This document shows, piece after piece, positions 18,232 through 31,404 of a DNA stretch of 64,000 bases. The DNA is from Thalassoglobus polymorphus (lineage in GTDB: Bacteria; Planctomycetota; Planctomycetia; Planctomycetales; Planctomycetaceae). Position 1 is the stretch's first letter. Each line of letters opens with the position of its first letter. The stretch spans positions 434,001 to 498,000 of the forward strand of contig NZ_CP036267.1 of the NCBI RefSeq assembly GCF_007744255.1, in the 5' to 3' direction. The position numbers and the translations under genes were made by a program. The notes beneath the pieces were generated by a model. That model was given only the letters and a program-made list of their open reading frames with translations. It did no database searches and was not told where the DNA came from.

Positions 18232-20298
18232 ATGTCGACTTCCCCTCAAGATCCGGATTCACCATCACTGGAGATGACTCCTGTTCAAGATGAACAAGCG
18301 TTGGATGAATCTCGCCAGTTGAGTTTGCGCTCGGGACGCGTTCCGAATTCGGTCGGCGGCTACGATGTGCTGCGATGCTTGGGGGAAGGCTCTTTTGGAA
18401 TGGTCTGGCTTGCTCGAGAACGCAAGACGGGGCGGCATGTCGCCATTAAATTCTTTACGAACCGTCGCGGTCTCGACTGGACCCTGCTGACACGGGAAGT
18501 CGAAAAGCTGGCAGCTTTGGATACATCGCGCGATGTCGTGCGGTTGATCGACGTTGGCTGGGATCACGATCCTCCTTACTTTGTGATGGAGTACCTGCCA
18601 CGTGAGTCAGTCGCTTCATTGCTCGAGGCAGGGCCAATACCAGTTGCCCAAGCTGTTGAGATAACAAAGTCGGTTGCGCGGGCTTTAGTGCATGCTCATG
18701 GAGCCGGGATTCTGCATTGTGATATCAAGCCGGCCAACATTTTGCTCGACCATGGAGACGAAGCTCGACTGGGCGATTTTGGTCAGTCCCGGTTAACTTC
18801 GGATCAGTCACCCGCATTGGGAACTTTTTACTACATGGCCCCCGAGCAGGCCACGATGGACGCGATTCCTGGTGTTCGTTGGGACGTCTATGCTTTGGGA
18901 GCGGTTTTGTACCACATGCTGACAGGTGCAACTCCGTATCAGTCCGATGAGGCGGAACAACTGATTGCGAAAGCAACTGGGCTTTCTGATCGGCTCAGGG
19001 TATACCGTGAGATTATCGAGAGTTCACCAGTCCCGAATGACCACCGCAATGTCGAAGGAGTCGATCGAGCCCTTGCTTCATTGATTGATGATTGCCTGAA
19101 AAGAAACCCGTCCGAACGAGTTCCCAATCCTCAGGTCATCCTCGATCGGCTGGAACAGCGAGAGATCAATCGTTCCCGAAGACCACTCATTTTTCTGGGG
19201 TTTCTCGGACCTGTTTTGTTCATGTTGATGCTCGCCTGGATCGCTAGTACGGCAGTTCCTGAAGCTGTCCAGGAAGCCGAATTGAACCTGTTTGAACGTG
19301 CGCTCACCAGTGACGAAGCAACGGTACGGCTTTTAGCATCCAGTGTTGACCAGGAACTGCTGGAGCGGACTGATGAACTCGTTCGGTTAGCTGCCAGGCT
19401 CCCGGAAGAAGCGGGAGAGGGTTCTCTGTTCGGCTTTCGGGAAGACTACTCCGAGTTCTTGGATCAGTGGAGGGAGGAGACCGATAACCGATTTCGGAAG
19501 CAGAAGCGGACTCGAGATGCGAGTCTTTTTTTGACAGACCGGGCAGGGATTCAAATTTACCGAAACCCTTGGGATAATTCTATTGGGCATTCCTTCGCCT
19601 ATCGGGATTACTTTCATGATCTCGGCCGGGAACTGGAACGGAGCCGGAGAGTCGGTGGAGAAGTTCAACCGCGTAAAACAGCAGGTGTTTCGCTTGCGTT
19701 TCGAAGTAGTAATACAAATCAATACATGGTTGCCGTTGCCGTCCCTGTTTGGAATACGGAGAGAACCGAAGTTCTCGGAGTGCTGGCGCGGACAATCCAC
19801 TTGACTGAACTGCTCAGTCAATGGGAACGCCGCATCCGGGGTGTGGATTCGACTGACGATCATTCGGAGCAGGATCGTTTTCTTTCACTTGTTGATATGC
19901 GTGAAGAGAAACCGTTCTTGCTCGATCACCAATGGATGTCGGCACAGAATTTGTCGAAACTTTCAGACAACGAAATGATCAGACAGAAGATCGAGCTCAG
20001 TAAGCAAGAAACTGAGGTTATGCAGAATGCCCTCAAGGGGAAGCGGTTCATTACAAATTACAAAGATCCGCTGGCGGATGTGGATGAGAAGTATCAAGGA
20101 GAGTGGTTGGCTGCTGTTGCTGAAATTTCATCAGCGAACTGGATAGCGATTGTTCAGGAGCGACGTTCCGAAGCGGTCGCTCCGATGGATGAACTCCGAG
20201 CCATTTTTATCCGATACGGACAATTAATGGTCGTCGTTTTTGCAGCGATGCTGGCGGTACTCGGTTGGATTATTCGTAGAGTGTCCAATCGAGCGTAA
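18232..20298 (+). CDS. Membrane Ser/Thr protein kinase with extracytoplasmic Cache-like sensor
   Basis: Hanks-type kinase: P-loop GEGSFGMVWLARE with the VAIK lysine near residue 75, catalytic loop HCDIKPANILL (about 161-171), Mg-binding GDFGQSRL in place of DFG-LAR, and activation/APE segment YYMAPEQAT. Kinase domain about residues 40-310; first TM at about 318-338 (PLIFLGFLGPVLFMLMLAWI); then some 300 residues outside the membrane resembling a double-Cache sensor (FLTDRAGIQIYRNPWDN ... YRDYFHDLG ... VGVLARTIHL-like segments); second TM near 662-682. The topology suggests ligand sensing outside and phosphorylation inside. Histidine replaced by Cys in the HRD motif (HCD) is a common planctomycete-type variation. 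74 bp after the DUF1501 gene, possibly co-transcribed. Confidence 0.87.
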   Translation: MSTSPQDPDSPSLEMTPVQDEQALDESRQLSLRSGRVPNSVGGYDVLRCLGEGSFGMVWLARERKTGRHVAIKFFTNRRGLDWTLLTREVEKLAALDTSRDVVRLIDVGWDHDPPYFVMEYLPRESVASLLEAGPIPVAQAVEITKSVARALVHAHGAGILHCDIKPANILLDHGDEARLGDFGQSRLTSDQSPALGTFYYMAPEQATMDAIPGVRWDVYALGAVLYHMLTGATPYQSDEAEQLIAKATGLSDRLRVYREIIESSPVPNDHRNVEGVDRALASLIDDCLKRNPSERVPNPQVILDRLEQREINRSRRPLIFLGFLGPVLFMLMLAWIASTAVPEAVQEAELNLFERALTSDEATVRLLASSVDQELLERTDELVRLAARLPEEAGEGSLFGFREDYSEFLDQWREETDNRFRKQKRTRDASLFLTDRAGIQIYRNPWDNSIGHSFAYRDYFHDLGRELERSRRVGGEVQPRKTAGVSLAFRSSNTNQYMVAVAVPVWNTERTEVLGVLARTIHLTELLSQWERRIRGVDSTDDHSEQDRFLSLVDMREEKPFLLDHQWMSAQNLSKLSDNEMIRQKIELSKQETEVMQNALKGKRFITNYKDPLADVDEKYQGEWLAAVAEISSANWIAIVQERRSEAVAPMDELRAIFIRYGQLMVVVFAAMLAVLGWIIRRVSNRA

Positions 20299-20432
20299 TC
20301 CGGTCAGGTGCCAGTAGAGCATGTTCACTGTTGCTCGACACAGTTGGTCGACACAACTGGTCGCCAGTAAAATCGCTGCATTTTGGGCAGTCATCTCTCT
20401 TCCCCTGGTGACTCACCGAAGGGAAGAGAGAC

Positions 20433-20460
20433 TGAAGGCCAATTCGAAAGATGCTCCAGT
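20433..20460 (-). repeat. R2 dispersed repeat fragment
   Basis: GGCCAATTCGAAAGATGCTC matches, in inverse orientation, the GAGCATCTTTCGAATTGGTT end of R2. Only this end is recognisable in the 237-bp gap between convergent kinase and dnaE genes. Confidence 0.45.
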
Positions 20461-20535
20461 AAAATGGCTGTTCGATAAGAGGCAGCACCCATCGCCAGTT
20501 CAATAACACTGCAGTGCCGCAATCTCATCGCAAAG

Positions 20536-24087
<3,552 letters not shown>

Positions 24088-24122
24088 GGTTCTCCGTAAC
24101 CGCCAGACGGTTCAAGAAATGT

Positions 24123-24206
24123 TGAGAACTGATCCTGAAAACTTGAATTTGCACTCTCAAACAGTGAAGAAAGAGGCGATTTCAGAGGTTTTGGGACTGG
24201 TTCTAG
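24123..24206 (+). repeat. R1 palindromic dispersed repeat, copy B
   Basis: About 84 bp: TGAGAACTGATCCTGAAAAC, then ACTCTCAAACAGTGAAGAAA, then TCAGAGGTTTTGGGACTGG followed by TTCTAG. It sits in the 334-bp gap between dnaE and the next gene, directly upstream of dnaE, so it is transcribed or lies in the dnaE promoter region. Nothing else is seen in the gap. Confidence 0.75.
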
Positions 24207-24421
24207 AGAGATGGCAGAAAAGCTTTGATTTGGACATTGTACCACGGGAAGTGAAGAGCGTCAGCCCTCTGTTGAGGGGCCTCACAAACTTGTGGCGAAA
24301 AAGAATTCTGTTGCTTGCTGAATTTCGCAAGCTGGACGCTCCGCTCGCTGTTGAGAGACTTTTTAATTAGGATAAGCGGACTCTCGTTTTTAGTGAAATC
24401 AGGTTTTCAGCGACAAGAATC

Positions 24422-25216
24422 ATGAAATCAAAAATCTCATTGGCACTCCTCTTTGTTTTGAATGTGGTTTTCTCAATGCATGCCTCTGCAGAGTCGCATG
24501 CAACTCAATTCAAGAATGTTCAATGCGAAGGAATGTACGCACATCATCTTCAAGGGATTTGTGTCGACGATGAGGCAATTTACTGGAGCTTCACGACTCA
24601 GATGGTGAAGACAGATCTCGAAGGAAAAAAATTCAAGCAGATTCCGGTTGCGAATCATCATGGGGATCTCTGTTATCATGATGGCAAACTGTATGTGGCA
24701 GTAAATTTAGGGAAGTTTAATGACCCGAAAGGGAACGCGGATTCCTGGGTGTATGTGTACAACGCCAGCGATTTGTCGCTTGTTGCAAAACATGAAACTC
24801 AGGAAGTGTTTCATGGAGCCGGGGGAATCGGAGTTCAAGACGGGAACTTCTTTGTTGTCGGCGGATTGCCCGATGGTGTGCAGGAAAATTATGTTTACGA
24901 GTACGATCAGAACTTTAAATTTGTTAAGAAACACATCGTAAAAAGTGGTCACACTTTACTGGGAATTCAGACTGCGACCTTTGCAAATGATCGCTGGTGG
25001 TTCGGATGTTATGGAAGCCCAGCCATCCTGCTGGTGACCGACGCTGACTTCAAAATGGTCGGACGTTTTGAATTCAATTGCTCACTCGGAATCGTGGGAC
25101 TTCCGGACGGCAAACTTCTCTCTGCAGGGGGAACCTGCTCGAAGGGGAAGGGGTGCAATGGTAACGCGAAAATTGCTATCGGCAGCGACGACAAGGGAAT
25201 TCAGTACGCGAAATAA
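24422..25216 (+). CDS. Secreted protein of unknown function, propeller-like
   Basis: 264 aa with a Sec signal peptide (MKSKISLALLFVLNVVFS followed by MHASAES, cleavage likely after SMHASA). The mature part has repeated short strands with Gly/Asp turns: GICVDDEAIYWSFT, HGDLCYHDGKLYVAVN, GGIGVQDGNFFVVGG, ATFANDRWWFGCYG, GIVGLPDGKLLSAGG. This pattern suggests a six-bladed beta-propeller-like or SMP-30-like fold; no catalytic residue can be named. A DUF1653 gene starts 5 bp after its stop, so they form a two-gene unit. Confidence 0.7.
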   Translation: MKSKISLALLFVLNVVFSMHASAESHATQFKNVQCEGMYAHHLQGICVDDEAIYWSFTTQMVKTDLEGKKFKQIPVANHHGDLCYHDGKLYVAVNLGKFNDPKGNADSWVYVYNASDLSLVAKHETQEVFHGAGGIGVQDGNFFVVGGLPDGVQENYVYEYDQNFKFVKKHIVKSGHTLLGIQTATFANDRWWFGCYGSPAILLVTDADFKMVGRFEFNCSLGIVGLPDGKLLSAGGTCSKGKGCNGNAKIAIGSDDKGIQYAK

Positions 25217-25221
25217 TCAAC

Positions 25222-25443
25222 ATGAGCGGACAAATCAAACCAGGACGCTATCGTCACTACAAAGGGAACGAGTACACCGTTCTTGAAGTCGCACGACACA
25301 GTGAGACGCTTGAAGAACTCGTGGTCTATCGCCAGGAGTATGGGGAACGCGGATTGTGGGTCAGGCCGAAGGAGATGTTTGGCGAGACCGTCCTCGTGGA
25401 TGGTGTCGAGACTCCAAGGTTTGCTTATCTTGGCAACGAATAA
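25222..25443 (+). CDS. DUF1653 domain protein
   Basis: 73-aa cytosolic protein covering a complete DUF1653 domain: GRYRHYKGNEYTVLEVARHS near the N-terminus, EELVVYRQEYG in the middle, GLWVRPKEMFGE and RFAYLG at the end. The family is widespread and uncharacterised; it is often fused or adjacent to unrelated enzymes. Follows the secreted protein gene by 5 bp on the same strand; convergent with the S9 peptidase. Confidence 0.88.
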   Translation: MSGQIKPGRYRHYKGNEYTVLEVARHSETLEELVVYRQEYGERGLWVRPKEMFGETVLVDGVETPRFAYLGNE

Positions 25444-25515
25444 TTTTTCGCCACCAAGTTGCAGACGCTTCAGGCTTTTTCCCCTTGTTCTGCGGCCTTC
25501 ACTGGCTGCTCCAGA

Positions 25516-27777
25516 TTATTCTACGCGTGGTTCTTTTTTCATAAGGTGCCGCACGAAGAAATCAATTCGCCGCTTCCGCAGGTAAGGGATTTCTCCGACA
25601 CCATGTCCGCGACCGGGGACCATGATGAAATCGAAGTCTTTCCCCGCTTTGATTAACGCGTCGACAACCTGCATTGTCGATGCGGGATCGACGTTCGTGT
25701 CTTTTTCACCAACGGTCAGAAACAATTTTCCAGTCAGTTTGTGAGCCTGGGTGACGTTCGATTGTTCAGCGTAGTGCGGTCCGATGGGCCAACTCATCCA
25801 GAGTTCGTTCCACCAGATTTTATCCATGCGGTTGTCGTGGCAGCCGCAGTCCGAAACGGCGACGGTGTAAAAGTCACCATGTGCCAGTAGTGCACGTAAT
25901 GAACTTTGCCCACCCGCTGAGCCACCGTAGATGCCGACTCCATGCGTAAGGTCGAATTCTGGATACTGCTTGGCGGCAGCCTTGATCCATTCGATGCGAT
26001 CGGGAAATCCAGAGTCGCCGAGATTTTTCCAGCAGACATCGTGGAATGCCTTCGAACGGTTGGACGTTCCCATGCCATCAATTTGCACAACGATGAAGCC
26101 AACTTCCGCGACTTCTTGAGCGGAGTGGAACTCGCGAAAAGAGATCGGAACGAACGAGCCATGTGGCCCGGCATAGATCTTTTCGATGACCGGGTATTTC
26201 TGCTCAGGGTCAAAATTCGACGGCCGGAAAATGACCCCGTGAATGTCGGTTTTTTCATCGCGACCTTTGGCAACGAATCGTTCGGGAGGACTCCATCCCG
26301 CCGTTTTCAGTTTTGTGATGTCCGACTCTTCTAACTTACAAACGAGCCCGCCTGTTGCAGTCTCGCGAAGGTTGATGAGCGGAGGGGAATCGATTCTCGA
26401 ATAAGTGTCGATCAAATAACGGCGGTCAGGTGAGAGTTTCACAGTGTGAGTGCCGTCACCATCAGTGAGGCGAGTCAGGTTCGATCCGTCAAATTGAATT
26501 TTTGCCAGTTGAATATAATAGGGATTCTGTTCCGGGAGAAGTCCCGAACATTCAAACCAGAGTTCGCGCTGCTCTTCGTTCACGTGGACAACTTTACGAA
26601 CCACCCAAAGCCCCTGGGTAATTTGGTTCTTCACCTCACCGGTCAACGAGTCGTAAAGATATAAATGGTTCCAGCCATCACGTTCCGACATCCAGATCAG
26701 TTCGTTTGTTTCATGTAGAAAGTGCAGGTGTTGCTTATAGGCGTAATCGACGAACGTCTTGCTCTCCTCGTTGACGATCACTTTCGCTTCACCGGTTTTG
26801 GCATCGACCGAAATGACTCGCAAGACCTGATGCCCACGCTGATTGTAGACAAAATAAAATCGACTCGAATCGGGAGACCAATGAATTTTCGGGATGTTCA
26901 TCCATGGGGTTTTAAAGTGAGAATCGTCGATCACGATTTCGGCATTCGATTCGATGTCGATCAAGTGGGGTCTCGGCTGTGGAATACGATCCCCCGGTTT
27001 GAGGTAGTTGAACGCATGCAACTTCGGTTGCAACTGATCTTTGGGAGAGGATTCCACAAAGTGAACCGTACGTTGCTCGCCGGCTTCGACTTTCCAGGCG
27101 ACAAGTTTTTTTGAATCGGGCGCCCACGCCAGGTTGTGCGTTTTGAAGGCATGCTCTTTTGAGCCAGCGATGCGAATTTCTGTCGGCGCTTCGTCGCTCG
27201 TTTCATTTTTGATCAGCAGTGAGTGATTCTCGATTGTGGCACGAAGTAAGCCATCCGGAGAAACAGTCTGCGAATTGCGACGCTGCTGATTCTTTTGCTC
27301 TTTTGATTTCGTATTTGCTTCGCTTGCTGGTTCAAGAATTGAAAGTTCTTTCGCGTTTTGATCAAACTTCCAATGCTTTCCCTGGCTGATGAAGTGAACA
27401 TCTCCAACGTTGACGTTCTCAGCGAGTTCGATTCGCTCGATCGGCAGGTTCAAATCGTTGACAGGCTTGCCGAGCTTTTGAGACAGCAACTCCGCAAGTT
27501 CTTTATGATCGAACGCCAACTTTCGCTGACCACTTTTGGCATCGACGATGATGAACTCGTGTTGGTTGCGACCTGTTTCCACTTTGTAACCAAAGCGTTC
27601 TCCATCACTCGACCAATGTGGGTTTACCTTGTCGCGAAACAGAGTTCGTTCGTATTCCCCTCGCAGTGCAAATGCACGTTCGTAGTCAGGGATCGTCCCT
27701 TGGCTCCAGGCCGGGTGACTCAGTAACGCAAACGAGAGAGCGAAAAATTGAATGCAAAAAGATCGCTTGGAAAACAT
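25516..27777 (-). CDS. Secreted S9-family prolyl oligopeptidase (DPP IV-like)
   Basis: Exported serine peptidase of family S9, probably cutting dipeptides or short peptides after Pro. The start at 27777 (753 aa) is preferred over an in-frame upstream start at 27849 because it begins directly with a signal peptide, MFSKRSFCIQFFALSFALLS, with cleavage after PAWS/Q. The N-terminal propeller domain (about residues 50-500) contains WSPDSSRFYFVYNQRGHQ and LIWMSERDGWNHLYLYD, typical of the DPP IV N-terminal family. C-terminal alpha/beta-hydrolase: nucleophile in GIYGGSAGGQSSLRALL, Asp in GEKDTNVDPA, His in PGRGHGVGE. Complete triad. Convergent with DUF1653; free-standing. Confidence 0.92.
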   Translation of the reverse strand: MFSKRSFCIQFFALSFALLSHPAWSQGTIPDYERAFALRGEYERTLFRDKVNPHWSSDGERFGYKVETGRNQHEFIIVDAKSGQRKLAFDHKELAELLSQKLGKPVNDLNLPIERIELAENVNVGDVHFISQGKHWKFDQNAKELSILEPASEANTKSKEQKNQQRRNSQTVSPDGLLRATIENHSLLIKNETSDEAPTEIRIAGSKEHAFKTHNLAWAPDSKKLVAWKVEAGEQRTVHFVESSPKDQLQPKLHAFNYLKPGDRIPQPRPHLIDIESNAEIVIDDSHFKTPWMNIPKIHWSPDSSRFYFVYNQRGHQVLRVISVDAKTGEAKVIVNEESKTFVDYAYKQHLHFLHETNELIWMSERDGWNHLYLYDSLTGEVKNQITQGLWVVRKVVHVNEEQRELWFECSGLLPEQNPYYIQLAKIQFDGSNLTRLTDGDGTHTVKLSPDRRYLIDTYSRIDSPPLINLRETATGGLVCKLEESDITKLKTAGWSPPERFVAKGRDEKTDIHGVIFRPSNFDPEQKYPVIEKIYAGPHGSFVPISFREFHSAQEVAEVGFIVVQIDGMGTSNRSKAFHDVCWKNLGDSGFPDRIEWIKAAAKQYPEFDLTHGVGIYGGSAGGQSSLRALLAHGDFYTVAVSDCGCHDNRMDKIWWNELWMSWPIGPHYAEQSNVTQAHKLTGKLFLTVGEKDTNVDPASTMQVVDALIKAGKDFDFIMVPGRGHGVGEIPYLRKRRIDFFVRHLMKKEPRVE

Positions 27778-27927
27778 AGAGGAGTCCAACTCAAAGAAGC
27801 AAATCAGAGCTTGGTGAGTGTAGCGATTTGAACAAAACACTGCCTGCAAGAGAGACCTGCACCATGAAAATAGAGTAGGCCGGAGAGGTCTGTTTTAAGG
27901 CGTTCTCAGTCTGTTGTCTGTCGTGCC

Positions 27928-27955
27928 CGTGAAGTTCACTTTCATGATTTTATAG
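27928..27955 (-). repeat. R2 dispersed repeat fragment
   Basis: GTGCCCGTGAAGTTCACTTT matches the outer CTGTGCCCGTGAAGAACGCA segment of R2 read in minus orientation. Only this end is preserved in the gap between the two minus-strand genes. Confidence 0.35.
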
Positions 27956-28072
27956 ACATTTCGATACAAGTCAGAGCGTGTAGACCTATTGGGTTTGCTG
28001 GAGCCTCGTCCGGAATCGCTATCAGGTGGTCGCTTTGCTCAGCGATCGAGAGAACAAGTTCTGGTTCCCAGG

Positions 28073-30880
28073 TCAGTTCTGAAGGTCGTTCTCAATCGTT
28101 TCGTTTTCTGAGATCATCGGGCTCGGGAGCGGCAGGGATTCCGGCAGGCCGGAGCGTGTCCAATCGACCCCTGCGTTCCGTCCATCGCTCGCGGATTTCA
28201 GTGCAGGGTTGTCAAAATTGAAGTCCCGATTACGGAGTTGAAACGCGATCGGTTGTGTGGTGTGCAGTGAAGTCCGGGAGATTGAATTCGGCACTGTGAA
28301 GATATTGTCGTCAGTGATTTGTTCCAGGTTGGCACCGATTTCTCGAGGTGAGATGACTTGTGGTTCTAATGGAAAATTAGCGGACGACTCCACAGTGAAA
28401 AGAGAACCTTCGGACTGTACAAAGCTCCGATCAGAATGTTGTTGCCAGAGAATTTTATCCTTCAGTAGTGCAGCGTCGAGATGTCCAGCCAATGAAACGA
28501 CAGATTGATCCGGTCGCTCGATGCGGATTAAGCTGTTGCGGATATCGATCGAAACTGGATCGAGTGTTCCGTGGTCTCCAGTGGTTGCTCTCAGTATGCC
28601 TTCACCGACAAACGCTGTGACGTGGTTCAGCGAAATGAATGTTCCGGGATCGGAGTCGGCCGTCATGTTTGCCTCATCTGAACTTGCTCCGTCGAGACGG
28701 TGGACGGTTCCGCTGATTGCTAATGCTGTTTCTTCGAGAGAGACGTCCAGCGGATGGAGATTGAATTGCTTCGTGATGTCCATTTGACCGCGACAGATCG
28801 AGTCACGGATCTGGACCATTGATGGCCGCTCGGACATCCGTTCAGGCATCAGGTTTGAAAAATCTGCTGGCTCTGCATCGGGCGAGAGAATTAATGCAGC
28901 CGGAATACGACTTGGGTTGTTCATTGTGAACGAGGACCACCTCGCAACAAAATCCGTTCCCGGCGAGAGCTTAACAATCGACCATTGATCGACAGTTGTG
29001 TCTGGATCGACAAGGAGTTCGATGTCGACATCGTAGACCTCCAGCGCTCCCCCTTTCCCGATGTCGAAGACCGAGACAGATTTCGTCAACGAACCGGAGA
29101 TGAGCAGTTCTTCGGTGAAGTCGAATCGAATGACTGGGTGGAAATCCTCAGCACCTCGCAAAATCACCCGCTTCCCGGAAAACTGAATCGCTTTCTTTTG
29201 GACATCAAGAACTCCGTCAACCTGAATTTCGATTGCTGAGTTGTCATCCGCTTTTGCAAAGGCTTCAGCCAATGTCGCGTAGGCTTTGGTTTCACCGGTT
29301 GCTGATTGCGTGACTACGAACGGGAGCGAACGGTCGGTGTTCTCCTCAGCCATTGCGGGGCGAGGCTCGACGTTCGTTGTTTTCGAATCGACCTTGGCGA
29401 TTGTGGATGGAGTCGTGTTCGGTTCGGGAGTCGGCTTCAGTTCGTTCTCTGCAAGAGACTTCCAGAGGTTACTCGAATCACCCGAAATGAAACTTGAAGG
29501 CCAGTCCGAGCCGAGAGTGGCTGTTGAAGGGAGTACATTCAGGTCCGGCTCATCAGTCTTTGATTGAGCGAGACGATCGGTTTCAGGCGGGGGCACTTCC
29601 TTAGCTTGTGTCTCTGCAACCCCAGTTGTCTTAGAGTTGATCTCCATGGGGGGATCAACAGCTTGAGACTCTGTAGGATCATTCGACGCCAATGTTGGGC
29701 TTTGATTCGGTTGCAGTTGGTCGACAAGATACACAAACAGTAAGAGCACTAGCGCGACCGCCATCCAGGTGCGACTCCCATCCCAATACGGGTTCCGAGC
29801 CTTGAACAGTGGCGTCGTCCAGACGACAGCTTCTGGATACGTCGGAGCGAGGCCAAGCTTCTCTGCAATTTGGACAAGGTCATGAATTAAAGCATCCGGA
29901 GTCGCATAGCGTTCGTCCGGGTTGCTGTGCATCATCTTCTGAACCACGCGAGAGAGTTGCTGCGAGACTCGCGGGTTTTTAAGGCTGGCTTCGGGCGGAG
30001 CGGGACCATGATGGTTGATCACCTTCTGGAACATCGTTCCTTTCGGATACGGAGGTTCACCGGTGAGCATGTGATACATCGTGCAGCCGAGAGAGTAGAT
30101 ATCGCTGCGGACATCAACGTTGCGGGCGTCGATCGCTTGTTCAGGGGCGATGTAGTCGAATGTTCCGAGTGCAGTCCCGGCAACTGTCAGATCTTTCGAT
30201 TGATCTTCTGGGTAGTGGCGAGCCAATCCCAGGTCGACCAGCGTTGCTCTCCCGGTCGGTGAGACAATGATGTTTGACGGCTTAATGTCTCGGTGGACAA
30301 CGTTCGCTGCTGCGGTGTGTCGAAGTGCCTCTGCGATTTGCAGCGTGTAGTTGACCACACTCTCCGGGTTGAGTTGCCCCTTCTGGGAGATGAATATCCG
30401 GACATTGGTTCCGGTCACGAATTCGAACGCGATGAAGTGGAGGCCGTTTTCTTCGCCGATGTAATGGACACGTGCGATATTATCGTGGTCGAGCCGAGCG
30501 GCAGCTCGGGCTTCATTCTGAAAGCGCAACACCGATTCTGGATCGGAAGAGAGGTCAGGCGAGAGAACCTTGAGAGCGACAATTCGGTCGAGACGTTTGT
30601 CGATTGCACGAAAGACGGCTCCCATGCCGCCACGCCCAATTCGTTCTTCAATGACAAAATGCCCGAGCTCCAGTCCAGTCACCGAGGGCATCGAGTCGGA
30701 GTCTTCCAGAATGCGTGGAGGAAACAAGCGGCTGGCAAATTCAACCTGATCCCGTGGGGCGATGGGGGCAAGTGGACGGTGTTCGGTGTGCGCAGACTGA
30801 CTCTGTGGAAGAGGCCGGACAAACGTCAGTCCCGTCCCTTCAGAAGCTGAAGCCGGTTGGTCGACACCAAATTGAGACAT
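28073..30880 (-). CDS. Membrane Ser/Thr protein kinase with right-handed beta-helix-like C-terminal region
   Basis: Hanks-type kinase, 935 aa. N-terminal kinase: glycine loop IGRGGMGAVFRAIDKRL, VALK lysine, catalytic HRDIKPSNIIV, DLGLARH in place of DFG, APEQ at IAPEQAIDARN; the domain spans about residues 72-345. One TM at about 374-392 (MAVALVLLLFVYLVDQL). The exported half starts with a Ser/Thr/Pro-rich linker, then from about residue 530 short repeated strands (AIEIQVDGVLDVQKKAIQFS, GKRVILRGAEDFHPVIRFDF, GALEVYDVDIELLVDP) of the kind seen in parallel beta-helix (pectate-lyase-like) proteins. The combination suggests a surface sensor coupled to a kinase (inference). Single gene, preceded by a small coiled-coil gene on the same strand. 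Confidence 0.88.
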   Translation of the reverse strand: MSQFGVDQPASASEGTGLTFVRPLPQSQSAHTEHRPLAPIAPRDQVEFASRLFPPRILEDSDSMPSVTGLELGHFVIEERIGRGGMGAVFRAIDKRLDRIVALKVLSPDLSSDPESVLRFQNEARAAARLDHDNIARVHYIGEENGLHFIAFEFVTGTNVRIFISQKGQLNPESVVNYTLQIAEALRHTAAANVVHRDIKPSNIIVSPTGRATLVDLGLARHYPEDQSKDLTVAGTALGTFDYIAPEQAIDARNVDVRSDIYSLGCTMYHMLTGEPPYPKGTMFQKVINHHGPAPPEASLKNPRVSQQLSRVVQKMMHSNPDERYATPDALIHDLVQIAEKLGLAPTYPEAVVWTTPLFKARNPYWDGSRTWMAVALVLLLFVYLVDQLQPNQSPTLASNDPTESQAVDPPMEINSKTTGVAETQAKEVPPPETDRLAQSKTDEPDLNVLPSTATLGSDWPSSFISGDSSNLWKSLAENELKPTPEPNTTPSTIAKVDSKTTNVEPRPAMAEENTDRSLPFVVTQSATGETKAYATLAEAFAKADDNSAIEIQVDGVLDVQKKAIQFSGKRVILRGAEDFHPVIRFDFTEELLISGSLTKSVSVFDIGKGGALEVYDVDIELLVDPDTTVDQWSIVKLSPGTDFVARWSSFTMNNPSRIPAALILSPDAEPADFSNLMPERMSERPSMVQIRDSICRGQMDITKQFNLHPLDVSLEETALAISGTVHRLDGASSDEANMTADSDPGTFISLNHVTAFVGEGILRATTGDHGTLDPVSIDIRNSLIRIERPDQSVVSLAGHLDAALLKDKILWQQHSDRSFVQSEGSLFTVESSANFPLEPQVISPREIGANLEQITDDNIFTVPNSISRTSLHTTQPIAFQLRNRDFNFDNPALKSASDGRNAGVDWTRSGLPESLPLPSPMISENETIENDLQN

Positions 30881-31000
30881 TTCTGAAGACGTCGTGACAA
30901 GGTGACTCGGAGTAGACCTGCATCGACCGGAAAACTGCGGGTCGAGTTCGGTTGTTTCTTCGAGAATTGTTGATGAAGTGTATAACTACTGTTTTAGTCA

Positions 31001-31026
31001 TGACTTGAAGCCAAAACTTCAAGTCA
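31001..31026. other. Perfect 10-bp hairpin between two minus-strand genes
   Basis: TGACTTGAAG (31001-31010) and CTTCAAGTCA (31017-31026) flank the 6-nt loop CCAAAA. Lies between the 98-aa gene and the kinase start. No T tract follows on either strand, so it may be a weak terminator, an mRNA 5' structure of the kinase, or an operator. Confidence 0.45.
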
Positions 31027-31107
31027 ATGCGAAGATTGATGTGCTATTTTTGTTGCTGTATTCTACCTTCTATATCAATGTCGACGAGAGGGAAATCATT
31101 TCAACAC

Positions 31108-31404
31108 TTAATTTCCGATGATCTTGTTGACGTCTTGTTCGATTGAACCAAGGAAACCTTGGAGCTGGTGACAAAGTTGTCGAGAAAATTGATCCGATTT
31201 CAGCACTTTTTCGACACCACCCCGAACCGTCATGTCGGTGATTTCATGCTGTTCTTTCGGGGCGTTTCCTTTTCTCGCGGTTCTGCGTAAAAGATGGGCT
31301 TTAGGGATATACCCATGTTCAATATGGTGGATCAGTTCGCGGATGAGTCGTTCTGCTTCGTTCAATTTGTTGCGAAGCGTCATGTTTTCTAGCTGTTGAC
31401 TCAT
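31108..31404 (-). CDS. Small coiled-coil protein, unknown function
   Basis: 98 aa, no family recognised. Residues 1-33 are strongly helical and heptad-like (LENMTLRNKLNEAERLIREL), the middle is basic (HLLRRTARKGNAPKEQH), and residues 60-98 are again helical (VEKVLKSDQFSRQLCHQLQG). No signal peptide or TM. Acceptable start ATG; the composition is unlike a random frame. Upstream of the beta-helix kinase on the same strand, though separated by about 230 bp. Confidence 0.5.
   Translation of the reverse strand: MSQQLENMTLRNKLNEAERLIRELIHHIEHGYIPKAHLLRRTARKGNAPKEQHEITDMTVRGGVEKVLKSDQFSRQLCHQLQGFLGSIEQDVNKIIGN

Noticed and set aside
30293-30850. 185-codon plus-strand frame
   Set aside because: Antisense to the second kinase domain.
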